64,000 nucleotides of DNA from Lentibacillus sp. Marseille-P4043 (GCF_900258515.1 NZ_LT984884.1:2973696-3037695), one strand, 5' to 3'; positions 1 through 9,560 are shown, numbered from the stretch's first letter. Numbers and translations: made by a program. Notes: generated from the letters alone by a model not told the origin.

Positions 1-150
1 GTACGGAAGTAGAGCCCTTTTGGTAATTGTTTCTCTATCCAGGGGTGCTTTCAGTTTTGCTACAAAAGCAATCGTTTTATGCTTTTTGTTCGGTATGACA
101 TGTAAATGAAATCCATTTTCTTGAAAAACTTCTTCGGCAACATTGCTCAT
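1..150 (-). CDS. ymfF: YmfF-like M16 peptidase homologue, N-terminal part only
   Basis: This is the first 50 codons of a gene that runs off the left edge. The ATG at 148-150 follows a good ribosome binding site (AGGAGG about 7 bases upstream). The visible protein reads MSNVAEEVFQENGFHLHVIP, then an IPNKKHKT stretch and ends in RALLPY. From memory this matches the start of B. subtilis YmfF, a homologue of insulinase-type zinc peptidases. The zinc-binding part, if present, lies outside the window. In B. subtilis ymfF lies downstream of the GntR gene ymfC. Here a nucleoside transporter sits between the two. The identification rests on a short fragment plus gene order, so it is likely but not certain. 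Confidence 0.7.
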   Translation of the reverse strand, partial: MSNVAEEVFQENGFHLHVIPNKKHKTIAFVAKLKAPLDRETITKRALLPY

Positions 151-257
151 TCGATTTCCTCCTATTTTATGTATGTTGCTAAACTTTTCCATCCTTTTTA
201 CTATCTCAATATTAGTTTATTCTATTCTAGTTATTATTATAGGCTATTTTTACCAAA

Positions 258-290
258 AATAAAAACTGACCCTTATGGATCAGTTTTTAT
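258..290 (-). terminator. Rho-independent terminator after the nucleoside transporter operon
   Basis: A 9-bp perfect stem (AAAAACTGA / TCAGTTTTT) encloses a 10-base loop. On the minus strand it is followed by a T-rich tail (TTTTTATTTTTGG). It lies just past the stop codon of the second permease gene and before the ymfF-like gene, so that gene probably has its own promoter in the ~110 bp that remain. Confidence 0.75.
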
Positions 291-306
291 TTAAGACTTA
301 ATCATT

Positions 307-1266
307 CTATCTGCTTCCTTTAATATATGGTACACCATTTGCTTTTGGTGCATCGGCACGTCCAATGAATCCAGCTAATGCGAGAATTGTTAGAACGTAA
401 GGAGCAATTAGCAAATAAATTTGTGGTACGTTATCAAGGAATGGAACCCCTGCACTTATAACACTTAAGCTTTGTGCAAATCCAAAGAATAAGGCAGCTC
501 CCATAGCACCAAGTGGATGCCATTTACCGAAAATGACCGCAGCAAGTGACATAAATCCTTGTCCAACAATCGTTGAATGTGAGAAATTTAAGGCGATTGT
601 TAACGCAAATACTGAACCACCTAAACCACCCATCGCTCCAGAAATCATTACCGCAATATAACGCATTTTATAAACGTTTATTCCGTTTGTATCAGCTGCC
701 ATCGGATGTTCACCAACCGCACGCAAACGTAATCCAAAAGGTGTTTTATAAAGTACATACCATGCAACAAATGCTAAGATAATGGCCAAATATGATGTTA
801 AATACGTATGCTGGAAAAATATTGGCCCAATCACAGGAATATCGCCTAATATGGGCACATCTGTTGTATAAAACGGCTCATCGACCATATCTGTTTGTCC
901 TTTTCCATACCATTGTTTAGTTAAAAAGACACCTAAACCAAGTGCTAAAAAGTTTATTGCCACACCACTAACAACCTGATCAGCTCGAAAGGATACAGAT
1001 GCAACAGCATGAATAATGGAAAATATTGCGGAAACAACCATTGCCACTAGAATGGAGATCCATGGTGTCCAAGCACCCAATGCATCCGAAAATGTTAAGT
1101 TAAACACAATACCAACAAAGGCACCCATTACCATTAAACCTTCGAGACCAATATTGACAACACCAGATTTTTCACTAAATACGCCACCTAACGCCGTAAA
1201 AATAAGAGGTGCTGAAAAGAACAGTGCAGGTGTAATAATGGATTGTAATAGATCAACAATTCCCAT
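307..1266 (-). CDS. nupQ: Nucleoside ABC transporter, permease NupQ (YufQ type)
   Basis: This is an integral membrane permease of 319 residues in the BPD_transp_2 family (branched-chain amino acid/ribose/nucleoside permeases). It has about eight to ten hydrophobic segments. The family cytoplasmic loop is seen in the stretch TPFGLRLRAVGEHPMAAD, followed by GAMGGLGG. Length and sequence fit B. subtilis YufQ/NupQ, a subunit of the guanosine importer NupNOPQ. It begins one base after the stop of the first permease gene, and the two would form the membrane pore. It is the last gene of the operon and is followed by a terminator. The purine-nucleoside substrate is inferred from family and neighbours. 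Confidence 0.92.
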   Translation of the reverse strand: MGIVDLLQSIITPALFFSAPLIFTALGGVFSEKSGVVNIGLEGLMVMGAFVGIVFNLTFSDALGAWTPWISILVAMVVSAIFSIIHAVASVSFRADQVVSGVAINFLALGLGVFLTKQWYGKGQTDMVDEPFYTTDVPILGDIPVIGPIFFQHTYLTSYLAIILAFVAWYVLYKTPFGLRLRAVGEHPMAADTNGINVYKMRYIAVMISGAMGGLGGSVFALTIALNFSHSTIVGQGFMSLAAVIFGKWHPLGAMGAALFFGFAQSLSVISAGVPFLDNVPQIYLLIAPYVLTILALAGFIGRADAPKANGVPYIKGSR

Positions 1267-2313
1267 TTACTTTTCCTCCTTTTTAAAGCGAAGTAATACC
1301 CAGCGAATGATGTAACTTGATGCAACAAAGAAGATAATTAACGCAATAATAATATCAACAAGTTCAGTCGGTACACCTGCAACGGTAGGCATGTTAACCG
1401 CTCCTACCTTCAATACTCCAAACAAGAACGCCGCAAGCACAACGCCAATGGCAGAATTCGCACCAAGTAGTGCAACTGCTATCCCATCAAAACCTAAATT
1501 GGTAAAACCAGACATAACGGAAATAGTTCCATACGTTCCTAGTCCTTCCATAGCCCCAGCAAGTCCCGCAAAGGCTCCAGATATAACCATTGATAAGATA
1601 ATGTTTTTACTAACGTTCATGCCAGCATATTTTGATGCATGCCGATTATAACCAACTGCTTTAATTTCATAACCAGTTGTTGTTCGATCAATAATAAACC
1701 ACATAACAGCTGCAGCAAATAATGCGATTAAAATTCCATAGTGCAGTCTGGAAAAATACGTTAAACCTTGCAACCATTCAGATGCCAATGAAGCTGTTCC
1801 AGATATCTGATCTGTCGTTTCTGCATTATCTGTTAGAACACTTCTGATTATTTCGTTTGTACAATATAACGCAATATAGTTCATCATAATCGTAACAATT
1901 ACTTCATGTACACCCAATTTTGCTTTTAGTAAACCAGGCACAAATCCCCATACTGCACCTGCAACTGCCGCAGCGATCACAGCCAACGGCAAATGTATAT
2001 ACATTGGCGCATCTACAGCCAAACCAACCCAAACCGCTGCTAGCCAGCCTACTATTACTTGTCCCTCCGCACCAATGTTAAACAAATTGGCACGATAAGC
2101 GAATGCTACAGCTAAACCGGTAAGGATATATGGAGCAACTTTCCGTAATGTCTCACCAAAGAAGTACAAATCACCAAACGAACCTTGCCAGAGTGCAGCA
2201 TATCCTTTTATCGGATTGTAGCCGAATGCCAGCATGATAATCGCTCCAAAGATCAACCCTAATAATACAGAAATGATTGGAACTAGTATATTAAACATTT
2301 TGTTAGAAGCCAT
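1267..2313 (-). CDS. nupP: Nucleoside ABC transporter, permease NupP (YufP type)
   Basis: This is the first of two permease subunits, 348 residues and strongly hydrophobic. It contains the stretch NLFNIGAEGQVIVG, typical of BmpA-linked nucleoside permeases, and the loop TTTGYEIKAVGYNRHASKYA, which contacts the ATPase in this family. Its ATG overlaps the stop of nupO by one base (TAATG). Its ribosome binding site, AGGTGA, is inside the nupO coding end, so translation is probably coupled. With NupQ it would form the heterodimeric channel for guanosine or related nucleosides in the plasma membrane. Confidence 0.93.
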   Translation of the reverse strand: MASNKMFNILVPIISVLLGLIFGAIIMLAFGYNPIKGYAALWQGSFGDLYFFGETLRKVAPYILTGLAVAFAYRANLFNIGAEGQVIVGWLAAVWVGLAVDAPMYIHLPLAVIAAAVAGAVWGFVPGLLKAKLGVHEVIVTIMMNYIALYCTNEIIRSVLTDNAETTDQISGTASLASEWLQGLTYFSRLHYGILIALFAAAVMWFIIDRTTTGYEIKAVGYNRHASKYAGMNVSKNIILSMVISGAFAGLAGAMEGLGTYGTISVMSGFTNLGFDGIAVALLGANSAIGVVLAAFLFGVLKVGAVNMPTVAGVPTELVDIIIALIIFFVASSYIIRWVLLRFKKEEK

Positions 2314-3842
2314 TATTCATCACCTGCACTTTCTTGCTTACTACCTGCCATTAACAACCCTAGTTCTTGCTCATTTGTTTCTTCAGGTTTCACATTGGCC
2401 ACTATTTTACCGTCAAACATTACGGCAATGCGATCACTTACATCGATAATTTCATCTAACTCAAAAGAAACGAGTAAAACGGCTTTTCCTTTATCTCTTT
2501 CTTCAATCAATTTTTTATGAATAAATTCAATTGCCCCAACGTCTAAACCTCTTGTAGGCTGTGCAGCAATTAATAAATCCGGCGAGCGATCTACTTCTCG
2601 ACTTATAATTGCTTTTTGCTGGTTTCCTCCTGATAGTGCACGCGCTTTCGTATATTCACTAGGTGTACGAACATCATATTCATTAATTAATTGGGTTGCT
2701 TTTTTATAAATCTCTTTGTAGTTCAAAATGGAACCCTTCGAATATGGTTTTTGATAATAGGTTTGCAGCACCATATTTTCACCAATCGGATAATCTAACA
2801 CAAGACCATATTTATGACGATCTTGCGGTATATGCCCGACACCACTCTCGGTTACTTTTCGTGGTGACAGATTCGTAATGTCTTTATTATTTAATTTAAT
2901 TGTTCCTGATTCTGATTTAGTTAGTCCAGTTATAGCCTCAATTAATTCTGACTGTCCATTACCATCAACACCGGCAATACCAACAATTTCACCAGCACGT
3001 AATTCGAGATTTAAGCCTTTCACCAAATCTACTTTTCTAGCATCTTTAACGAACAAATTTTCAATTTCGAGAACGACGTCTTTCGGGTTTGCTATCTGCT
3101 TGTCTGTTTTAAAACTAACATCCCTGCCGACCATTAAAGAAGCCAATTCCGTAACACTTGAATCTTTAACATCAACTGTACGAATTCCTTTCCCTTTGCG
3201 AATCACAGTACACCTGTCACAAACCTCCATAATTTCCTTTAGTTTGTGTGTAATTAGAATAATAGATTTACCTTCTCTTATTAACGAACGCATAATTTCA
3301 ATCAACTCATTAATTTCCTGTGGGGTAAGAACTGCAGTTGGTTCGTCAAATATCAAAACTTCAGCACCACGATATAATGTTTTTAAGATTTCGACACGTT
3401 GTTGCATCCCAACCGATATATCACTTATTTTCGCCGTAGGATCTACCTTTAAACCATAACGATCCGAAAGTTCCTGAACCTCTTTTTCTGCCTTTTTCAG
3501 GTTAATTTTTCCACTTTTCTTGGTCGGTTCACTGCCAAGGATGATGTTTTGAGTAACCGTAAATGTATCAACTAACATAAAATGCTGATGGACCATTCCA
3601 ATTCCCAAATCGTTAGCAATATTAGGATTGGTAATGTCCACTTTTTCACCATGAACATGTATTTCCCCTTTTTCCGGCTGGTACAAGCCAAATAACACAT
3701 TCATTAAGGTGGATTTTCCAGCTCCATTTTCGCCTAATAATGCATGAATTTCCCCTTTTTTTAACTGTATCGTTATATCATCATTTGCAACGATTCCTGG
3801 AAATTCTTTACGTATATGAAGCATTTCAATTACATAATCCAC
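2313..3842 (-). CDS. nupO: Nucleoside ABC transporter, ATP-binding subunit NupO
   Basis: This is a double ATPase of 509 residues, as usual for sugar/nucleoside importers of the RbsA/YufO type. The first half has a Walker A motif (GENGAGKST), an ABC signature (ISVGMQQR) and Walker B (VLIFDEPTAVL). The second half has a degenerate P-loop (GVDGNGQSE), the signature LSGGNQQK and a weaker Walker B (LLIAAQPTRGLD), where the usual D-E is replaced by A-Q. One active and one degenerate site is usual for the family. It starts with GTG, 6-8 bases after AGGGGTGA. A terminator lies between it and the upstream lipoprotein gene, so it is probably expressed at a lower level than that gene. Confidence 0.95.
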   Translation of the reverse strand: MDYVIEMLHIRKEFPGIVANDDITIQLKKGEIHALLGENGAGKSTLMNVLFGLYQPEKGEIHVHGEKVDITNPNIANDLGIGMVHQHFMLVDTFTVTQNIILGSEPTKKSGKINLKKAEKEVQELSDRYGLKVDPTAKISDISVGMQQRVEILKTLYRGAEVLIFDEPTAVLTPQEINELIEIMRSLIREGKSIILITHKLKEIMEVCDRCTVIRKGKGIRTVDVKDSSVTELASLMVGRDVSFKTDKQIANPKDVVLEIENLFVKDARKVDLVKGLNLELRAGEIVGIAGVDGNGQSELIEAITGLTKSESGTIKLNNKDITNLSPRKVTESGVGHIPQDRHKYGLVLDYPIGENMVLQTYYQKPYSKGSILNYKEIYKKATQLINEYDVRTPSEYTKARALSGGNQQKAIISREVDRSPDLLIAAQPTRGLDVGAIEFIHKKLIEERDKGKAVLLVSFELDEIIDVSDRIAVMFDGKIVANVKPEETNEQELGLLMAGSKQESAGDE

Positions 3843-3952
3843 TTCTCTTCACCCCTCTTTTACAAAATATGCTGGTTTCATGAAAATCACCAAATGAAGA
3901 GGCTGGAAAATAATGTATCCCTTCATTTAGAGATTTTTACCAATTTAAGGGT

Positions 3953-3980
3953 AAAAAAGGCTGGTAATTCCAGCCATTTT
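3953..3980 (-). terminator. Terminator between the binding-protein gene and the transporter genes
   Basis: The minus strand reads GGCTGG-AATTA-CCAGCC followed by TTTTTT, a standard intrinsic terminator, 11 bases past the lipoprotein stop. No obvious new promoter is seen before nupO. Partial read-through would give more binding protein than permease/ATPase, a common arrangement in ABC importers. Confidence 0.75.
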
Positions 3981-3990
3981 TACCTAACTT

Positions 3991-5097
3991 TTATAGTGCA
4001 TCCACGAATTCTTCCGTTTCTTCACGTGTTTTTGGAACGTCAATTTCTCCGTTAGTGATTTTTTCTTTCCATTCATCTACAGCTTTAATAATTTCGTCTG
4101 TTAGTGCATCCTCATTTGTTTTTGCTACACTAATAGCTTCATCTTCCAAGCCATATTCTAATACTTCACCACCAGGAAATTCGCCGTTCATGGACTTATT
4201 GGATAAGTCTTGGACTGCAACATCTACACGTTTTACCATTGATGTTAGTGTTACATTGTAATCGTCAATTTGTCCTTCTTCGTATTGGTCACGATCAACA
4301 CCAATTACCCATACATCTTTATCCGGATTATTCTGTTTAATATCCTTTGCTTGAGCAAATACACCATTTCCAGTTCCGCCAGATGAGTGGTAGATAATGT
4401 CTACACCATTGTTGTACATATTTGTTGCAATTAATTTACCTTTATCAGCAGCACCGAAAGATTCGGCATATTGTACATCAACATCAATATCCGGATTTAT
4501 TGATTTAACACCTGCTATAAAACCAGATTCAAATTTGTTGATTAGCGGAGAATCAACCCCACCAACAAATCCAACTTTATTTGATTTCGTTTTCATTGCT
4601 GCAGCAACACCTACTAAGAATGATCCTTCATGTTCTTTAAATGTAACGCTTGCAACATTTGGTTCCTCGACAACATCATCGACAATTGAGAAGTGTGTGT
4701 CCGGATATTGCTTGGCAACCTTGGTAATACCTTCTTTTAAATTAAAGCCGATACCGAAGATTAAATTGTAATCTTGTTTGACTAGACGAGTAAGGTTAGG
4801 CATGTATTCTGATTGATCATTTGATTGAGCATAATCAATTCCATCCCCCTTGGAAAATCCATGTTCATCTCCCCATGCTTTCAAACCTTCCCATGCTGAT
4901 TGGTTAAATGATTTATCATCTACACCACCAATATCAGTTACCATTGCCGCGCTGAAATCTGAATCTTCGCTACTTGCTTCATCACCAGATTTTTCATCAT
5001 TGCTTTTACTGTCGTCATCCGAACTGCCACATGCAGCTAGTACCATTCCAATGCTTAAAATTAAAGCAAATAGTACAATAAATTTACGATTTTTCAA
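3991..5097 (-). CDS. nupN: Nucleoside-binding lipoprotein, BMP/Med family (NupN)
   Basis: This is the substrate-binding lipoprotein of the transporter, 368 residues. An N-terminal signal peptide ends in the lipobox VLAAC, with Cys23 the likely lipid-anchored residue. An acidic linker rich in Ser, Asp and Glu follows. The mature domain has BMP-family features: VTDIGGVDDKSFNQSAWEGL near the start, then GFVGGVDSP and WVIGVDRDQY. It starts with TTG, 8 bases after AGGGGG; no in-frame ATG fits. It lies downstream of a GntR regulator and upstream of the ATPase and permeases. The likely ligand is guanosine or another purine nucleoside, by analogy with YufN. Confidence 0.93.
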   Translation of the reverse strand: MKNRKFIVLFALILSIGMVLAACGSSDDDSKSNDEKSGDEASSEDSDFSAAMVTDIGGVDDKSFNQSAWEGLKAWGDEHGFSKGDGIDYAQSNDQSEYMPNLTRLVKQDYNLIFGIGFNLKEGITKVAKQYPDTHFSIVDDVVEEPNVASVTFKEHEGSFLVGVAAAMKTKSNKVGFVGGVDSPLINKFESGFIAGVKSINPDIDVDVQYAESFGAADKGKLIATNMYNNGVDIIYHSSGGTGNGVFAQAKDIKQNNPDKDVWVIGVDRDQYEEGQIDDYNVTLTSMVKRVDVAVQDLSNKSMNGEFPGGEVLEYGLEDEAISVAKTNEDALTDEIIKAVDEWKEKITNGEIDVPKTREETEEFVDAL

Positions 5098-5146
5098 TCA
5101 AAAAACCCCCTATTTTTGAATTTTGCTAACAACTAAATAAGAATAT

Positions 5147-5167
5147 CACAAGCTAATAGTTCTCACG
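5147..5167 (-). CDS. Possible six-residue leader peptide upstream of nupN (speculative)
   Basis: Between the ymfC stop and nupN, the minus strand carries a near-ideal ribosome binding site (GGGAGGTGATC at 5169-5179). It is followed at once by GTG and a six-codon frame (MRTISL) ending in TGA. Only about 50 bases separate this stop from the TTG of nupN. The site is too good to belong to nothing, but the frame is so short that it could also be the remnant of a lost start. No transcript evidence is available. Confidence 0.25.
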
Positions 5168-5201
5168 ATCACCTCCCAAAGGCGCTAATTTATGATACCC
5201 C

Positions 5202-5927
5202 TTACAAGCGTTTCCGCAAAACATAAAAACTAAATACATCCGAGCGAAAATAATTTATAGAATATAATACTGCTTCATCTTCTGCTGTATAATGTACTTG
5301 TTTTAGTAGCAGCAATGATTGCTCAGGGTCACAGTCCAAAATATCGTATATCCGATCATGATAACTGATCGGCTCAATATACGTAATGGCGTAGGTGATT
5401 CGCTTATTTGCGTGGGTCTCCAAAAGTTTAAATAATGAGTCTTCTTCATGAACGTGTTCTAGTGGAATAAGGCCCTCCGGTATTTTGTCAACACAAAACA
5501 CAACAGGGTCATTATCCGCTGTCCGAACACGCTCGATTTTTGCGAGTTTTTGAATTTTTTTAGGTGCAAATCGATTGCGATCATCTTCAGTCGGTTCAAT
5601 GAACTCTGTTGATATATATTCAGATCCAGCAGTTTTTCCCGACTGTCTAATCATATACGTAACACTATTTAACTGTTCTATCCCAGATGAGAAAATAGGT
5701 TTGGGATTAACAAATGTACCGACGCCATGTCGTCTTGTCACCACGTTTTCCTCTTCTAAAATGCGAAGTGCTTCCCGTAATGTGGCACGTGAGACACCTA
5801 ATTGCTTTGATAATTGAAACTCAGATGGGAGCTTCTCTTTTTCTTTATACTTACCGCTTTCAATATCACGCTTAACCTCATCAATTACTTGTAAATACAA
5901 ATGACGCGAATCCATTTTGATTGACAT
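5202..5927 (-). CDS. ymfC: GntR/HutC-family transcriptional regulator (YmfC type)
   Basis: This is a DNA-binding repressor-type protein of 241 residues. Residues ~10-75 form a GntR winged helix ([18 protein letters not shown], then the recognition region [21 protein letters not shown], and the wing HGVGTFV). Residues ~90-235 form a UTRA ligand-binding domain of the HutC subfamily ([20 protein letters not shown]). The ATG follows AAAGGGGGG. Gene order after spoIIIE matches B. subtilis ymfC. Because a nucleoside importer follows directly, local control of that operon by a nucleoside-related ligand is plausible but not shown. Confidence 0.88.
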   Translation of the reverse strand: MSIKMDSRHLYLQVIDEVKRDIESGKYKEKEKLPSEFQLSKQLGVSRATLREALRILEEENVVTRRHGVGTFVNPKPIFSSGIEQLNSVTYMIRQSGKTAGSEYISTEFIEPTEDDRNRFAPKKIQKLAKIERVRTADNDPVVFCVDKIPEGLIPLEHVHEEDSLFKLLETHANKRITYAITYIEPISYHDRIYDILDCDPEQSLLLLKQVHYTAEDEAVLYSINYFRSDVFSFYVLRKRL

Positions 5928-6052
5928 GACTACCCCCCTTTGTAAACCTGGTCTTATGTAAAAAAGAAAGCGCCTTCATACGCAACACAGAAAAATTCAG
6001 CTTGTGATCTGACCTCTGACGTATGACTCGTATATCCGAAAATTAATATACC

Positions 6053-6067
6053 ATTTTTCTGAAGATA
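6053..6067. promoter_or_regulatory. CodY-box-like sequence upstream of the GntR gene (weak)
   Basis: The 15 bases ATTTTTCTGAAGATA match 12 of 15 positions of the CodY consensus AATTTTCWGAAAATT. They lie 126 bases upstream of the GntR start codon, inside the only sizeable gap before that gene. CodY control of purine-nucleoside uptake is known in B. subtilis. Low-GC intergenic DNA produces such matches by chance, so this is only a lead. No convincing -10/-35 pair was found nearby. Confidence 0.25.
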
Positions 6068-6134
6068 AATAAACAGTTATAGGACAAAATTCTTAAAAAT
6101 TATCTTTTATGTTGGCAAAAAAAGCTGAACGTCT

Positions 6135-6178
6135 AAAAAAAAGCAGCAAAAACCTAGCAATTATCTAGGTATTGCTGC
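6135..6178 (-). terminator. Terminator after spoIIIE/ftsK
   Basis: On the minus strand a long stem (CAGCAATACCTAG pairing with CTAGGTTTTTGCTG, with a small internal mismatch) is followed by CTTTTTTTTAG. It lies about 30 bases past the translocase stop and separates that gene from the GntR gene. The rest of the 5928-6206 gap holds no gene that I can support. Confidence 0.85.
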
Positions 6179-6206
6179 CTGCATTTTATGCTTTACAAAG
6201 TTACCA

Positions 6207-8489
6207 TTAAGATGATTTTTCTTCCGAGGCTTGGGAAATTAGGACTGTTCTTGGTTTACTTCCTTCATATGGTCCAACAATCCCTCTATCTTCCATTGCG
6301 TCGATCAATCGAGCTGCTCTTGTATAACCGATGCGAAATCTTCTTTGCAGCATGGAAACACTAGCACTTTGCATTTCAGTTATAAGTTGAACGGCATCAT
6401 CAAATAGTTCATCGTCCACTTCCGATTTAACCTCGGCTGTATCTTCTGGAATCATTTCTTCCTGGTACGATGCTTTTTGCTGATCGATACAATGGTCAAC
6501 GATTCGTTCTACCTCTTCATCCGATAAAAATGCTCCTTGTACCCTAGTAGGTTTTGAAGCGCCAACGGGCATGTAAAGCATATCACCTCTACCTAGTAAT
6601 TTTTCTGCACCGCCTGAATCCAAAATCGTACGAGAATCAGTCTGTGATGACACGCTAAAAGCAATACGAGATGGAATATTTGCCTTAATGACACCCGTAA
6701 TGACATCAACAGATGGTCGTTGTGTTGCAATAATCAAATGAATCCCAGCTGCCCTAGCCATTTGCGCAAGTCTAGTGATAGAATCTTCAACATCATTAGA
6801 AGCCACCATCATTAAGTCCGCTAATTCGTCGACCAAAACGACGATATAAGGTAAATTCGGCTGATGATCTTCCTCTTCAACCGTTTGATTGTATTTACGA
6901 ATGTATTCATTATATCCTTCTATGTTTCTTGTTCCCGTGTCAGAAAAAAGGTCATAACGACGCTCCATTTCAGCAACTACCTTTTTCAATGCTCTCGATG
7001 CTTTTTTAGGATCTGTTACAACAGGTGCCAAGAGATGTGGAATACCATTATACACATTTAATTCCACTTTTTTCGGGTCAATCATCATCATTTTTACTTC
7101 GTGCGGCTTAGCCCGCATTAATATCGTTGTAATAATGCCGTTCACACAGACACTTTTCCCGCTTCCGGTAGCACCAGCAATTAATAGATGTGGCATTTTA
7201 TTCAGTTCACCAACTACTGCGTCGCCTGATATATCTCTACCTAATGCGAATAATAGTTTTGTAGCTTGTTTCATCGATGAATCCAATACTTCCCGTAATG
7301 AAACCATAGCTATTTCTTGGTTCGGCACTTCAATACCAACCGCTGATTTACCAGGAATTGGTGCTTCAATACGAATATCTTTTGCGGCCAATGCTAGTGC
7401 AAGGTCATCGTGTAAACTAACAATTTTACTTACTTTCACACCAGCTTCAGGGTATATTTCATATTTCGTTACAGCTGGTCCAACATGTACTTTGGTTACT
7501 CTTGCCTTCACACCAAAACTTTGAAATGTCCTTTCTAGTTTTCTAACAGTAGCTTGTATGTGTGATTTCTCATGTTGTTGTGAATTATGTGCTGGTTCAG
7601 CTAACAAATCAGGGGACGGTAATATATATTCATAGTTTTCCGTTTCAGTCATTGGCATTGTTGCAAGGTCAATGTCCTCCGACCCATGTTGATCTACTTC
7701 TGCTGGCTCTTGAACAGCTGGCTTTGGATCAGGATTTGTTTGCTGTGTTTCAAATGAATAAGCAACGTCTGTAAAATCCTGGATTACTGGCTCATCTTCA
7801 TGAGGTGAATCCTCTATCGATTCGTGAGCTTCTAAAATTTGTTCATCCTTTAAACCTTGCTTTTTCTCACGTGAATCTTCCAAACGGGCTTTTAGTCTCT
7901 GAAACATCGAACCTAGTTTTTTTGTTGTATTTGTGAAAAAATCACCAATAGAGAAGTCAGTTAGAAATATAATACCGACCATAATCGAAAATACAGCGAC
8001 AATTTTTGCACCAACAGCAGAGAATAAGAAATAGCAAAACGCAAAGAGAAGTGCTCCAATCATTCCGCCACCTGTTTGCGCTGCCGTACCTTCACCATTC
8101 AAATAAAGAAAATAATTATCCCATGTTGCTTTTATAATGGATGAATCTTCCATTAGCAGCAACAAACGTTCAAATGTTTGAATCTGGGTTAATAGGAGTA
8201 CTCCTGCAAAGATAATATAAAATCCAATTATTTTCTTATGCGTAAAATCTGGATAGCGTCGTTTAACTAGTAGGATTACACCTGTTATCAATAAAAATAT
8301 AGAAGCTATAAAATACCAGATTCCTAAAAAGAAACGAAAGATATTTTCTAAAAAGCCAGGAATCGCACCATCACTAATAGCACTGGCCCCACTGCCGAAA
8401 ATAGCTAAGAAAATAAATAATAAGCCTAATAATTCATATTTTACCTGTTTTTTCAGCTGTTTCTTTCTCTTTTTTCTTTTCTTTGCCAC
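6207..8489 (-). CDS. spoIIIE: DNA translocase FtsK/SpoIIIE
   Basis: This hexameric ATPase pumps chromosomal DNA through a closing septum. In spore formers it moves the chromosome into the forespore. The chosen GTG at 8487-8489 follows GGAGGTGA and begins a lysine/arginine-rich tail ([10 protein letters not shown]), giving 760 residues. A longer frame upstream lacks a site. Four to five membrane segments occupy residues ~18-185, then an acidic/Gln-rich linker. The motor domain has Walker A ([10 protein letters not shown]) and Walker B ([13 protein letters not shown]). A C-terminal gamma winged helix ([20 protein letters not shown]) would read the polarity sequences. The membrane part argues for SpoIIIE/FtsK rather than soluble SftA. 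Confidence 0.96.
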   Translation of the reverse strand: MAKKRKKRKKQLKKQVKYELLGLLFIFLAIFGSGASAISDGAIPGFLENIFRFFLGIWYFIASIFLLITGVILLVKRRYPDFTHKKIIGFYIIFAGVLLLTQIQTFERLLLLMEDSSIIKATWDNYFLYLNGEGTAAQTGGGMIGALLFAFCYFLFSAVGAKIVAVFSIMVGIIFLTDFSIGDFFTNTTKKLGSMFQRLKARLEDSREKKQGLKDEQILEAHESIEDSPHEDEPVIQDFTDVAYSFETQQTNPDPKPAVQEPAEVDQHGSEDIDLATMPMTETENYEYILPSPDLLAEPAHNSQQHEKSHIQATVRKLERTFQSFGVKARVTKVHVGPAVTKYEIYPEAGVKVSKIVSLHDDLALALAAKDIRIEAPIPGKSAVGIEVPNQEIAMVSLREVLDSSMKQATKLLFALGRDISGDAVVGELNKMPHLLIAGATGSGKSVCVNGIITTILMRAKPHEVKMMMIDPKKVELNVYNGIPHLLAPVVTDPKKASRALKKVVAEMERRYDLFSDTGTRNIEGYNEYIRKYNQTVEEEDHQPNLPYIVVLVDELADLMMVASNDVEDSITRLAQMARAAGIHLIIATQRPSVDVITGVIKANIPSRIAFSVSSQTDSRTILDSGGAEKLLGRGDMLYMPVGASKPTRVQGAFLSDEEVERIVDHCIDQQKASYQEEMIPEDTAEVKSEVDDELFDDAVQLITEMQSASVSMLQRRFRIGYTRAARLIDAMEDRGIVGPYEGSKPRTVLISQASEEKSS

Positions 8490-8532
8490 TTTGTTCACCT
8501 CCATCCTGGACTTTGGAATTTGATGAATTAGA

Positions 8533-8561
8533 AACCCCTGCCATGAAAATTGGCAAGGGTT
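8533..8561 (-). terminator. Hairpin/terminator after ylzJ
   Basis: An 11-bp stem with one mismatch (AACCCTTGCCA / TGGCAGGGGTT) and a 7-base loop lies between ylzJ and spoIIIE. The T tail is weak (TTTC), so termination may be partial, with some read-through into spoIIIE. Very similar arms occur at 27811-27840 and 32475-32504. Confidence 0.55.
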
Positions 8562-8622
8562 AACAGAACGGACAAGCTCTTTCATCCATATTATAGCATA
8601 GATTTGCGATAGATATTACCAA

Positions 8623-8826
8623 TTATCGTAAAATCGTACCAGGGGTGTAGGTCGAATCTAAAAAATCTTGGGGATCCGTGGAAAGTAACTGCAACAACTG
8701 ATAGCTACCATCATTTAATTGCTCGACATATAATGATTTTCCCTGATACGTAACACATTGTCGATTGGAAAATTCCTCTTCTGAAATAGGGAATATGTCT
8801 GTTTCCGATAATGGTGTATATAACAT
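8623..8826 (-). CDS. ylzJ: YlzJ-like small protein
   Basis: This is a protein of 67 residues with no membrane segment and no known catalytic motif. Its sequence ([13 protein letters not shown] at the start, a central CVTYQGKSLYVEQL, ending TPGTILR) matches, from memory, the YlzJ family of Bacillaceae, which sits between tepA and spoIIIE. Its ATG overlaps the tepA stop by one base (TAATG), so it is translated in the wake of tepA. Function is unknown. Confidence 0.8.
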   Translation of the reverse strand: MLYTPLSETDIFPISEEEFSNRQCVTYQGKSLYVEQLNDGSYQLLQLLSTDPQDFLDSTYTPGTILR

Positions 8827-9560
8827 TATTGGATCACCTGCTCTTCTCTGCCATTGTTCTCCTCAATTAATTCATTTAATTTAACCATAGCTTCTTTGAC
8901 GCCTCCAACCGCATCAATTAATCCATATTCAACCGCATGTGTACCGACAACATTCGTACCAATATCCCGTGTTAGATTTCCTTTGGCAAACATAAGTTCT
9001 TTAAACTTCTCTTCCTTTATATTGGAATGATTGACAACAAAATTGATCACCCGATCCTGCATTTTATCCATATATTCAAATGTTTGCGGGACACCAATCA
9101 CCATACCGGTTAGCCGAATTGGATGGATGGTCATTGTAGCTGTAGGAACAATAAACGAATGTGAAGTTGCAACTGCGATTGGTACGCCAATTGAATGGCC
9201 ACCACCTAAAACAACAGATACAGTTGGTTTAGATAATGATGCGATCATCTCCGATAAGGCTAGGCCTGCTTCTACATCACCACCAACGGTATTTAGCAAG
9301 ATAATAAGCCCTTCTATTTTGGGATTTTGCTCAATTGCAATAAGTTGCGGCAGAAGATGTTCATATTTCGTCGTCTTATTTTGTGGTGGTAATTGCACAT
9401 GACCCTCAACCTGTCCAATAATCGAGAGAACATGAATATTTGAATCAGGGGCTTGCGGAACATTTGATTGCCCAAGTTGTTGTATTTTTTGAACCAACGA
9501 TGATCCATTTTGCTGATCATCTTGCGTTTCCCCTTCTTTTTTCGAGACATCCTTATTCAT
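8826..9560 (-). CDS. tepA: ClpP-like peptidase homologue TepA (translocation-enhancing protein)
   Basis: This is a cytosolic Clp-protease-fold protein of 244 residues. The ATG at 9558-9560 was chosen because AAAGGAG precedes it; a longer frame upstream has none. After a polar ~40-residue N-terminus the ClpP fold begins ([11 protein letters not shown]). The oxyanion stretch is [15 protein letters not shown], the putative catalytic Ser123 lies in GGGHSIG, and His146 lies in MTIHPIR. It was described in B. subtilis as enhancing preprotein translocation and as spore-associated. In B. subtilis rnjB lies between dapA and tepA; here the 156-bp gap is too small for it. Confidence 0.9.
   Translation of the reverse strand: MNKDVSKKEGETQDDQQNGSSLVQKIQQLGQSNVPQAPDSNIHVLSIIGQVEGHVQLPPQNKTTKYEHLLPQLIAIEQNPKIEGLIILLNTVGGDVEAGLALSEMIASLSKPTVSVVLGGGHSIGVPIAVATSHSFIVPTATMTIHPIRLTGMVIGVPQTFEYMDKMQDRVINFVVNHSNIKEEKFKELMFAKGNLTRDIGTNVVGTHAVEYGLIDAVGGVKEAMVKLNELIEENNGREEQVIQ

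Noticed and set aside
106..294. Plus-strand 62-codon frame at the left end
   Set aside because: It overlaps the ymfF-like start and the terminator at 258-290, is hydrophobic by AT-rich chance composition and has no ribosome binding site.
8490..8585. N-terminal extension of the spoIIIE/ftsK frame by 32 codons
   Set aside because: The extension translates the hairpin at 8533-8561, lacks a ribosome binding site, and the GTG at 8489 has GGAGGTGA at ideal distance.
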